Shown piece by piece: positions 1 to 6,580 of a stretch of DNA of 32,807 bases. The stretch spans positions 1 to 32,807 of IMG/VR virus record IMGVR_UViG_3300050821_006736; one strand, given 5' to 3'. Numbering within the stretch: position 1 is the first letter of the stretch; each line of letters begins with the position of its first letter. This DNA comes from a virus. The position numbers and the translations under genes were made by a program. The notes beneath the pieces were generated by a model that did no database searches, was not told where the DNA came from, and saw only the letters and a program-made list of their open reading frames with translations.

Positions 1-887
1 TCTTCCATCGACATGTCGTTCGGGTCTTTCGGCCCGGCTGGATTGCGCGCCTTGAGCGGGACAATCGGGTCCTGCCTTGGCTTTGGCGTGGGGGCTGGCG
101 GAGCTGCGAGTCGAGCGGCGATCTTGCCGACTTCGAAGACCACCATCGCCGGCCTCAACGCCGAGATACGGTCGTGCTCGTCCTGATTCTGGGCGAGGTA
201 GTAGGCGATTGCCGGACCATCTTCAGCTTCCAGAAGCGCCTGACCGAGAACCGGATTGGTGAAGAGGGTTTCCTCGCCGTAAACGACGTCCTCGAAATCC
301 GGGTGGTCGGTCTTGAAGGTGGCGGCCCGCTTCGCATAGGCGGCGGACGCTTCCTTCCAATTGCGCTCTTGTTCGGCCCTGGTCTGCTCGGCCTGCGCCT
401 CTGCCTGAACCACCTTCGCGGTGCGAGCTGCAACCCATGTCTCAAGCGCCTTGTCGTAGGCGTCCGGATCGTCGAAGTTGGCTCGCACGGGGCGGGCCTC
501 ATCTTCTTTCGGTTGTCCGGCTTCGACCAGCTTGGAGACGGTCTCCTGGAGCTTATCGAACCTTGCTAGGATGGCTTGTTCGCGCGCTTCGGCGGCTTGG
601 CGTCTGTTTCGCTCACGAGCAATTACCGCTCGTTGCTGCGGAGAGGTTTTATCCTTCTCCTCACCGGGTGCTTCAGATGGCGTCCCGTCTGCCTCGCCTT
701 CGGGTTTTTGATCCGAAGTGACTGAAGCATCCTCGCTAACCTCGGGCGTGTCAACAGTCTCGGCAGGAGTCTCGATTACCGGCATGTCGGACGTTGCCGA
801 AGTCGGTATTCCGGGGCCGCGATTCAGAGTGTCCGCGCCCGTAATCACGGGTGCGGGGGCGTCATTGGTCATTGGAGCCATCGGCAT
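1..887 (-). CDS. Scaffold-like head assembly protein, C-terminus beyond window
   Basis: The frame stays open from the ATG at 887 to the window edge, giving at least 295 residues, so the C-terminus is missing. The first ~75 residues are acidic and rich in Pro, Thr, Glu and Ser. They are followed by a charged, probably coiled-coil region (RERNRRQAAEAREQAI, then a run rich in Ala, Gln and Glu) and a more globular part. Position directly after the portal gene and this low-complexity helical composition fit phage scaffolding proteins; no catalytic motif is seen. The start overlaps the end of the portal gene by 26 bp. GAAGGA lies about 11 nt before ATG 887; in-frame ATGs at 881 and 872 are alternatives. 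The function is inferred from position and composition. Confidence 0.7.
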   Translation of the reverse strand, partial: MPMAPMTNDAPAPVITGADTLNRGPGIPTSATSDMPVIETPAETVDTPEVSEDASVTSDQKPEGEADGTPSEAPGEEKDKTSPQQRAVIARERNRRQAAEAREQAILARFDKLQETVSKLVEAGQPKEDEARPVRANFDDPDAYDKALETWVAARTAKVVQAEAQAEQTRAEQERNWKEASAAYAKRAATFKTDHPDFEDVVYGEETLFTNPVLGQALLEAEDGPAIAYYLAQNQDEHDRISALRPAMVVFEVGKIAARLAAPPAPTPKPRQDPIVPLKARNPAGPKDPNDMSME

Positions 888-3800
888 TAGGTGGTGTGTC
901 CTTCGATTCCTGTGGCTTGGAAGCTTCTATCGCCGCCATTCCAATCTCGTGGTTGCGCTGGCGTGCATCGCGGATTTCGGCAATGAAAGTATCGGCGACA
1001 AAGCGGGCCTGTTCAACGGCCAGTTTCTTGCCGGTTTCCTCGGTTTTGGCAATAATTCCAAGTAATTTTACCTCAAAATCTGCCGAAATCTTACTCATCG
1101 CAATCTCACGATCAGCGCCCTTGTCGTCGAGCGCCTTCATCGCTTGCTGAAGCTGCTGCTGTAGCTGCTTCGACTGCTGTTCGAGGTTCTGGATGAGGGC
1201 CTGGATCTGCGGTGGGATGTCTTTCAGGTCCGGTGTCAGCATGTTCGCCGGAATGGCCTTGGCAAGGCGGGCGGCAATCTTGTCGGAGCCGGGCCAATCC
1301 ATTTCGGCCGCGATCAGGTCCATCACCAGGGCCGCCGTGTTCGGCATCGCCTTGACGAACGCCATCATCGACTCAGCGCCTTCCTGACGCTTGGTCGCAT
1401 AGGACGGGCCGGCGTCGACCGTCACAGCCCATTCGGCGAAACCCGGATTGAAATAGCGCAGGACGCCCTTCGCGCTTTGGTTCTCCTGGTACGAGGAACC
1501 CAGCAGCGGATCGAGGGTGACGTTCTCCTCCTTGCCGTCCATGCCGAGGATGGTGATGATCTGGCGCCGGTTATAGACCTTGGGAATCGCGTCCACGATC
1601 TGTTTGCCGAGGAATTCGAGTGAGCGGCGGAAATTGTCGTAGTAGTGGAATGCGCCGATGTCGGTGCGGCGGCTCAGTTCCCGCAGCGCCTTGCCCGACT
1701 CGTCGAACATGCGCTCCTGCATGGTGGCGTCGAACCGGATGCCCGTCGTCGCCATCATGTTCTGCTGCGACTGCGCGAGCGCCGCGAGGATGCCGGTCGG
1801 TGCGTCGGGCGGAGGAACCCGCTGGGGCGGCGGCGATGGATGTCCGCTCACGTCGGTAGGCTTGTAGGTCAGGGCCGCTGTCGGAAGACGGTTGACATTC
1901 TTCCACTCTTTTTCGTGGCCTTCTAGTTGACCCTCCTCCATTATGTAGTGTGCTTTAGGTGCGAGGGCGACGTGTTCAGTAAGGAACGTGTTGTGGGTTG
2001 GAACCATAGCCTCGCCAGCCAGAAAGAGATGGCTGGGCGTGTCTACCATGATGCACTTAACCGGAACTGACGGAACACGTTCTACGGACTTGATCGTGAA
2101 TCTCTTCGTTCTACGCCATTGCTCCTGGCATCCGTTGAACTGCCTTCCGAGTTGGCGCTCCCTCTTGAACACCGGCATGTCGTACGGGGCGGTGAACGAG
2201 AATTGCCAGAGATCCTGTCCCTGCGAAAAATATGGATTTCCATTGTTGGCAAAGCGCGCCAACCGGCCCTTCCGCTTAAGCGAAACAGCCTTGATTCCTA
2301 GCGACCTGAGAAGCTCGGAAAACCCCTCGGCGAGGAGAGGTGTAATCGTGCTGAAGCTACACTGGCGTTTGATATCAATCGAGCCGTCAGTGTCCATCAG
2401 ACCGTGCAGCAGATCGAGACGCTGATCTCTCGATGCGCGGAGGTAGGACGCCGGAATGTGTTTGTTCCCAAGCAGCCCCATCTCCCGCATGACGCCCTTC
2501 ACGCCATAAACGGTAAATTTCAAAATCCGGTCGCCGTTCCCCCTCGGCTCTCCAGCATCCACACCGCGCCCGAGCAGATGACGCCGAAGCTCATCGATGT
2601 CGTCATCACCGGGGCTTACCTCCGGAACAATCGCATTTCCGTCCCCGAGCCACAGACCGAGAAAATACGGATCGAGCGGAAGATCGCACTCAGGAAGCTG
2701 AAGCGGCTTTGGCGTCATGACGTAATGCGTCTTTGGCCTTAACGCCTTGGTCTGTACCGTCTCGTTGCGCCACTCAAACCCAGCCGATATTCGTCCGGTA
2801 CGCGTCTCGACTGCCCACAGGTGCTCGGCATCGGCCACAATGCTGGAGCCGTCGTCGAACGTGATCCTGTAACACTCTCGGTGGACGTGGACCGGGCTAC
2901 ACCCGAGTACGGTGGCCGGTTCTCCATTCTCATTGAAAACGGTGTGGCCGGCCTCAATCTCGCCCATCGTAGTCCACCCATTTGGAGTGGGAACAGGCGT
3001 ATTTAGGTCTAGTGGAGCCCAATAATTATCCATACGCTGGGCATCTTTGGAGTCACGAATAATCCCGGAGTACGTAACCTTACCTTCTACGTCGATCTCG
3101 TCACCGATCACCTTTACGATCGGAACCCACTTGCCGATCCACTCCTTGCGCTCAAGGATTTCGATGGCGGTGGCCTTGTAATACATGACCGTAGGATCAA
3201 ACCCCTTGCGCTCGTCGAGCACACGGACATCGCCATTTTTCACCCTGCGCGCGGTCACTTCATCCAGTTCGTCGCGCCAACCGACATAGCCGTTGGAGAG
3301 CGAGACGAGTTCGCGCTCCTTCTCGACGATCTCATAATATTCCACGACCCGGATGCCGTCCTTCGTGCTCCAGGTTCGATAGCTCTCGCCACCGCCACCA
3401 ACTTCGAAGGGGATGAGTTGGGCCTTGGGATATTCGAGCTTGAACTGATCCTCGGGGATCATCTCGGCAACGAAGGCAAAGCGGCAATCGGAGCCGTCCG
3501 GCTCTTGGTGGTCGGGGTCAAGGTAGACAGTGAATGGATTGCGCACCCGCTTGATCACTAGCACCTGATCGAAGCTTTTGGGCGACTTCCACTCGGTCAG
3601 CAGGCGCATGTAGCCCCAACCCGAGGTGACGGCATCGTCGAACGAGCTGTCGTAGGCGATGTCGGCGTGGCTGTCCCGCTCGATACGACGGATCATGCCT
3701 TCGATCATCTGCGCCCCCTCCTTGATCGCGCCGGGGCCAAGGGGGCTGATGTTGATCTGGGGGCGGTTCTCGCGCGCCGGGTTGGTGACCTGATGGACGA

Positions 3801-4170
3801 AGGTCTTCATCCGATTGTTGGTCAGGCAGGGGCGGCGGTCGGTGGCGCGTTGGGCGGCGATGTCGGCCGGCCACTGATCGCCCCGCTTGAATTTGCGATC
3901 CTCGACGGCCGGCTTGCGGTTCTCGGCTTCGGCGGCGATGGATCGTTCCAGCCGCTTCCGGAGGCGCTCCAGGATCTCGGAATCAGCTTCGTCTGAGCCT
4001 TTGTCGTCATCCTTCTCGGCGGGGATGTCTGGTCCAACGGTATCGCCTTTGCCCTCAATAGCCCTGTTATTGGGGCCAAGCTTGTTCATACCAGCGGACG
4101 TCTCTGGCAAGGACAGCTTTCCGCTTTTCTTGGCGCGCGGAGGCGGAGGACTAAGAGGCTGATCGACCAT
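862..4170 (-). CDS. P22-like portal protein interrupted by a class 3 intein
   Basis: The precursor is 1102 aa. Removing residues 386-727 leaves a 760-aa portal, close to the P22 portal (725 aa). Portal proteins form the dodecameric DNA-entry ring at one head vertex and dock the terminase. N-extein landmarks are the FKRGDQW and RPCLTNN regions (about 95-120) and NPFTVYLDPD (211-220). The extein junction rejoins DNYWA to TFLTEHVALAPK, a conserved stretch in this family. The C-terminus (about 985-1060) is a Gln- and Lys-rich coiled coil. The ATG overlaps the upstream stop as ATGA. Portal identity is from recognised family sequence; splicing is inferred from intact intein motifs. Confidence 0.93.
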   Translation of the reverse strand: MVDQPLSPPPPRAKKSGKLSLPETSAGMNKLGPNNRAIEGKGDTVGPDIPAEKDDDKGSDEADSEILERLRKRLERSIAAEAENRKPAVEDRKFKRGDQWPADIAAQRATDRRPCLTNNRMKTFVHQVTNPARENRPQINISPLGPGAIKEGAQMIEGMIRRIERDSHADIAYDSSFDDAVTSGWGYMRLLTEWKSPKSFDQVLVIKRVRNPFTVYLDPDHQEPDGSDCRFAFVAEMIPEDQFKLEYPKAQLIPFEVGGGGESYRTWSTKDGIRVVEYYEIVEKERELVSLSNGYVGWRDELDEVTARRVKNGDVRVLDERKGFDPTVMYYKATAIEILERKEWIGKWVPIVKVIGDEIDVEGKVTYSGIIRDSKDAQRMDNYWAPLDLNTPVPTPNGWTTMGEIEAGHTVFNENGEPATVLGCSPVHVHRECYRITFDDGSSIVADAEHLWAVETRTGRISAGFEWRNETVQTKALRPKTHYVMTPKPLQLPECDLPLDPYFLGLWLGDGNAIVPEVSPGDDDIDELRRHLLGRGVDAGEPRGNGDRILKFTVYGVKGVMREMGLLGNKHIPASYLRASRDQRLDLLHGLMDTDGSIDIKRQCSFSTITPLLAEGFSELLRSLGIKAVSLKRKGRLARFANNGNPYFSQGQDLWQFSFTAPYDMPVFKRERQLGRQFNGCQEQWRRTKRFTIKSVERVPSVPVKCIMVDTPSHLFLAGEAMVPTHNTFLTEHVALAPKAHYIMEEGQLEGHEKEWKNVNRLPTAALTYKPTDVSGHPSPPPQRVPPPDAPTGILAALAQSQQNMMATTGIRFDATMQERMFDESGKALRELSRRTDIGAFHYYDNFRRSLEFLGKQIVDAIPKVYNRRQIITILGMDGKEENVTLDPLLGSSYQENQSAKGVLRYFNPGFAEWAVTVDAGPSYATKRQEGAESMMAFVKAMPNTAALVMDLIAAEMDWPGSDKIAARLAKAIPANMLTPDLKDIPPQIQALIQNLEQQSKQLQQQLQQAMKALDDKGADREIAMSKISADFEVKLLGIIAKTEETGKKLAVEQARFVADTFIAEIRDARQRNHEIGMAAIEASKPQESKDTPPNADGSNDQ
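1990..3015 (-). other. Class 3 intein with LAGLIDADG endonuclease, in portal
   Basis: This 342-residue intein is portal residues Pro386-Asn727. Block A is PLDLNTPVPTPNGW, with Pro rather than Cys/Ser at position 1. Block B (441-454) has His450 and Trp452; block F has Cys706 (VKCIMVD); block G is VPTHN followed by Thr728 at +1. Trp at B:12, Cys at F:4 and Thr at G:5 is the signature of class 3 inteins, which splice through the block F Cys and need no nucleophile at position 1. Two LAGLIDADG-type motifs end in FLGLWLGDG (503-511) and LLHGLMDTDG (587-596), with Asp510 and Asp595 intact. The endonuclease therefore looks active. Confidence 0.92.
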
Positions 4171-4364
4171 CAGTTCAGCTTCATATCCGGTTCGTCGGCG
4201 ATGATCTGAATCGCAGTGATGTCGACGCCATCGGGTGGTTCGCCCGGCGGAAGGATGGAATTGACGAGTTCAACGGCGTCATCATGTTTCATGGATTTTG
4301 TGTTCGCGAGCCAATCGAATTCCCGTGGCGAGACATGAAGCGTGACGCCTGACCACCGGCTCAT
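4170..4364 (-). CDS. Small protein upstream of portal
   Basis: This 64-aa protein has no family I recognise. It is mixed in composition with an acidic middle and has no membrane segment. AGGAG lies 7 nt before the ATG. Its stop overlaps the portal ATG (ATGA), so the two are translationally coupled. A neck or head accessory role is possible from position only. Confidence 0.7.
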   Translation of the reverse strand: MSRWSGVTLHVSPREFDWLANTKSMKHDDAVELVNSILPPGEPPDGVDITAIQIIADEPDMKLN

Positions 4365-4397
4365 GGCTAGTCTCCTGTGTCCAGGTCTGCAAATCGG

Positions 4398-4652
4398 TCA
4401 ACCATCGAATAGCAGCCAATGAGGGGAATCATCAATCCAAACGTCGACCGCAATTCCGTGCCCTTTCGCGTATGTCACTTTCGCCTGACGCCCTGTGTAG
4501 TAGATGGGGCATGGCATTTCGATGCTTTCGTTAGGGTGACGCATCGTCATGCAGAACACCCTATGTCCAGCTACCTCCGCTGCGGCAATAATCGTGTCCC
4601 AAAATCTTGGATCAAGAGTGTACGTTTTGTCGTAGTCGATAGATAAGTTCAT
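4398..4652 (-). CDS. HAD-like hydrolase domain protein
   Basis: This 84-aa protein begins MNLSIDYDKTYT. The D-Y-D-K-T near the N-terminus matches HAD motif I (DxDxT), and VWIDDSPHWL near the C-terminus matches the acidic motif IV. The middle (PRFWDTIIAAAEVAGHRVF) fits the Rossmann-like helix and strand after motif I. This suggests a compact phosphatase- or nucleotidase-like domain without a cap; the substrate cannot be told. The ATG overlaps the upstream stop as ATGA, so I chose it over an in-frame ATG 33 nt upstream. Confidence 0.72.
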   Translation of the reverse strand: MNLSIDYDKTYTLDPRFWDTIIAAAEVAGHRVFCMTMRHPNESIEMPCPIYYTGRQAKVTYAKGHGIAVDVWIDDSPHWLLFDG

Positions 4653-4882
4653 ATGTCCAGCGCTTCCCATTCGCGGCCGGAACAATCAGCATACCTAGTT
4701 AGGGGATGCTTGTAACCTCCGACACGGCTCTGATGGCTGGTGGCAACGACTAGACCGAGGATTCGGCCAGCGCCCACGATGCCACATTTGGCAGCATCAC
4801 GGCCGGTGATCTCCAGCCGGTCGGGATAGAAGCCACGCTGTTCCAGTTTTGCGCGGGCGGCAGCGATGGCGTCGATATTCAA
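4649..4882 (-). CDS. Hypothetical protein with TTG start
   Basis: This 77-aa protein is not recognised. It starts MNIDAIAAARAKLEQRGFYP and continues with Gly-rich strands (GIVGAGRILGLVVA). The start is TTG at 4882, preceded by GGAGG about 9 nt upstream and overlapping the upstream stop as TTGA. The downstream gene overlaps by ATGA. It sits in a chain of coupled small genes between the methyltransferase and portal. Confidence 0.65.
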   Translation of the reverse strand: MNIDAIAAARAKLEQRGFYPDRLEITGRDAAKCGIVGAGRILGLVVATSHQSRVGGYKHPLTRYADCSGREWEALDI

Positions 4883-5091
4883 TGCATCTTCCTCCGCTGG
4901 GCTCTGTTAACCGGATGATTGGTCAGCATTTGATCCACCGCACTGATCGCCCGCTGGATCTCGTCCTGCGTCATGCCGATGGGATCGATCGATATGCTCG
5001 CGTTTCGGCCGTGATCGTAGACAACGAATAGGCCGCCCTCGTGAGCGAACAATTCGCGCTCGCCGGTCAGAAGCCAGTCGAATTCGTACAC
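4879..5091 (-). CDS. Hypothetical protein with GTG start
   Basis: This 70-aa protein is not recognised. Visible features are VYEFDWLLTGERELF, FVVYDHGRNASISIDP and an amphipathic helix before NRAQRRKMH at the C-terminus. The frame is open upstream to 5232, but that extension overlaps another frame. The GTG at 5091 follows AGAGGGGG by about 6 nt and lies 17 nt after the previous stop, so I prefer it. Confidence 0.6.
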   Translation of the reverse strand: MYEFDWLLTGERELFAHEGGLFVVYDHGRNASISIDPIGMTQDEIQRAISAVDQMLTNHPVNRAQRRKMH

Positions 5092-5108
5092 CCTGACCCC
5101 CTCTGTGA

Positions 5109-5336
5109 TTAGGGCCAAAATAGCTTCTCCGGATTTGACTCCCGAGCAGCGGCTTCGGGTAATTGGTGGTCCTCCACCCAATCTTTGGCGATAGCCCGTT
5201 TTGTCGGACAGAATCCCCAACTTATCCGACATTCAAACCCATTCCAGTTAGTGGAGATGGGTGCGAAAGCTAATCCGATAGACCAGACCCACCACCCAAT
5301 GCGGTATTGATCCTGACTAATATCATACGCTTTCAT
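5109..5336 (-). CDS. Hypothetical Trp-rich protein
   Basis: This 75-aa protein is Trp-rich (GWWVWSIG, NWNGF, ISWGF) with a charged C-terminus, and has no recognised family. ATG 5336 has only a weak GTGGAA before it; the open frame extends to 5423 through a strong hairpin. It could be a small membrane-associated or structural protein. The call is tentative. Confidence 0.45.
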   Translation of the reverse strand: MKAYDISQDQYRIGWWVWSIGLAFAPISTNWNGFECRISWGFCPTKRAIAKDWVEDHQLPEAAARESNPEKLFWP

Positions 5337-5369
5337 ATTCCACGGAAAAATCGGCAGAAGGAGTCGGTA

Positions 5370-5398
5370 ACCGGGTTCACTTGATCGGTGAACCCGGT
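5370..5398. repeat. Perfect 11-bp inverted repeat (hairpin)
   Basis: ACCGGGTTCAC at 5370-5380 and GTGAACCCGGT at 5388-5398 are perfectly complementary around a 7-nt loop. It lies between the stop of the leftward gene at 5420 and the next start at 5336. No T-run follows in the leftward direction, so it is not a canonical terminator there. An mRNA-processing or stability hairpin, or an operator, is possible. Confidence 0.6.
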
Positions 5399-5419
5399 AC
5401 GTCTTTTGAAGACCAAAAG

Positions 5420-5551
5420 TCATCTAAACACCCACTGCACAAACGCGCCAATCCACATTGCAGCCATCACCATCGCAACTGCTGCGGCGCTACCGAGAAC
5501 GGCGACTACGGCCCACGCGAGGGACCAGCCCATGATTCTTACAGGTGTCAA
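5420..5551 (-). CDS. Small membrane protein with TTG start
   Basis: About 43 aa: a short polar start followed by MGWSLAWAVVAVLG and an Ala-, Val- and Met-rich stretch, giving one transmembrane helix or a hairpin. The TTG at 5551 overlaps the methyltransferase stop (TTGA) with GAGGA about 7 nt upstream; the ATG at 5533 would give 37 aa with no good ribosome site. The function is unknown. Confidence 0.5.
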   Translation of the reverse strand: MTPVRIMGWSLAWAVVAVLGSAAAVAMVMAAMWIGAFVQWVFR

Positions 5552-6066
5552 AGAGCGATCCTCGCCGGCTTCACGACTTGCAGGATGAAGCCGTGGCTGT
5601 GCTCGTTCATATTCCGCATGAACACGATGTCGAAGTCTCCTCGGTACCATGGGCGGTAATCCGTGCGAGGAGGCGTACCGTAATTCGGCTGCACCAGAAA
5701 GCCCAGACTCTCCATCGGGATCACCCTCGTGTGACCAGGATCTCCCCATGCCCATGGGGACTCGGGTCGGGGGCATGAACCGTGGAACAGGCCACCTGGT
5801 TTGAGCACTCGCCAGAAGTCCTCGAATTGCCGAAAGAAGAATCGCCAATCGCCCTGGGTTCCTAGGTGTTCAAGCAATTCGTATGCGTGTATTTCATCAA
5901 ATGTATCGTCATCGAATGGAAGTTTCGGTTCATTTAGATCAAATATCAGATCCGGTTTTAGGTCAGGATTGATATCAATTGTCGTCGGATTTACGTATTC
6001 GTGCGACCCGGTGGTGCTGAGACACTTGGTCTTACGATCGCCACATCCGAGGATTAACTCTCTCAC
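5548..6066 (-). CDS. Class I SAM-dependent methyltransferase
   Basis: This 172-aa protein has motif I LILGCGDRK at the N-terminus (residues 4-12), the acidic DIN at the end of strand 2, and FDEIHAYELLEHL, which matches motifs around strand 4 of Rossmann-fold methyltransferases (Methyltransf_11 type). VLKPGGLFHGS corresponds to the strand 5 region. The substrate is unknown; sugar, small-molecule or base modification are all possible. It overlaps the previous gene by ATGA and lies between the terminase and portal genes. Confidence 0.85.
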   Translation of the reverse strand: MRELILGCGDRKTKCLSTTGSHEYVNPTTIDINPDLKPDLIFDLNEPKLPFDDDTFDEIHAYELLEHLGTQGDWRFFFRQFEDFWRVLKPGGLFHGSCPRPESPWAWGDPGHTRVIPMESLGFLVQPNYGTPPRTDYRPWYRGDFDIVFMRNMNEHSHGFILQVVKPARIAL

Positions 6067-6374
6067 GCCATCTCGCAGAATTGAGCCCAGACGCCGAGTT
6101 CCGGATCAACGGGTGAAAATTCAGTGGCCATTGGAGCAAGGTGGTGATGAGAAAACCAGTCAATCGATCTCTCCAGCGCGGACGAAGGAAACGAGATATC
6201 TACTCGCCTATCTTTGAATTCGGCACACAATAACCATGACCCGTCGTCAGCGAAATAGATCATTGACGTATTAAGTCCATCCTCAACCTCATCTATAGAA
6301 CCTCCTCTTCGATAGGCAATCTCGCAGATCAGTTCGTTTCGAACCATTTTCGGTGTTAGCAATTCGATCTCCAC
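6063..6374 (-). CDS. Hypothetical protein with GTG start
   Basis: This 103-aa protein is not recognised. It has alternating strands (MIYFADDGSWLLCAEFKDRRVDI without cited domain) and a C-terminal WFSHHHLAP segment. GTG 6374 has GAGAGG just upstream and overlaps the preceding gene by 19 bp. Its stop overlaps the methyltransferase ATG. Confidence 0.6.
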   Translation of the reverse strand: MEIELLTPKMVRNELICEIAYRRGGSIDEVEDGLNTSMIYFADDGSWLLCAEFKDRRVDISFPSSALERSIDWFSHHHLAPMATEFSPVDPELGVWAQFCEMA

Positions 6375-6580
6375 ATCACCTCTCCCGGTTCACACCCATC
6401 ATCGATCGCCCGCTGCAACGCCTCGATCGCTTCCTGCTTATCGTTGCGCCACTGAGCGCCGTCGACTTTTTCGATGATCACAAAATACTCCGCGCCGTCT
6501 TCATTGGCCATACTGATGCGGGCTGCGTCGACGCCTAGGACGGGAGACCAGTAGAAGAATTCGCTGATCACGCCATCCAT
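6356..6580 (-). CDS. Hypothetical protein following the terminase
   Basis: This 74-aa acidic protein is not recognised. It has a strand-rich first half and a helical end (KQEAIEALQRAIDDGCEPGE). It starts 13 bp inside the terminase gene, so it is likely coupled to it. It could be a short cytoplasmic accessory protein; there is no motif to say more. Confidence 0.6.
   Translation of the reverse strand: MDGVISEFFYWSPVLGVDAARISMANEDGAEYFVIIEKVDGAQWRNDKQEAIEALQRAIDDGCEPGEVMWRSNC

Noticed and set aside
2404-3006. Rightward open frames opposite the portal intein
   Set aside because: Shadows of the intein coding strand; no domain, and the intein blocks are unambiguous on the other strand.
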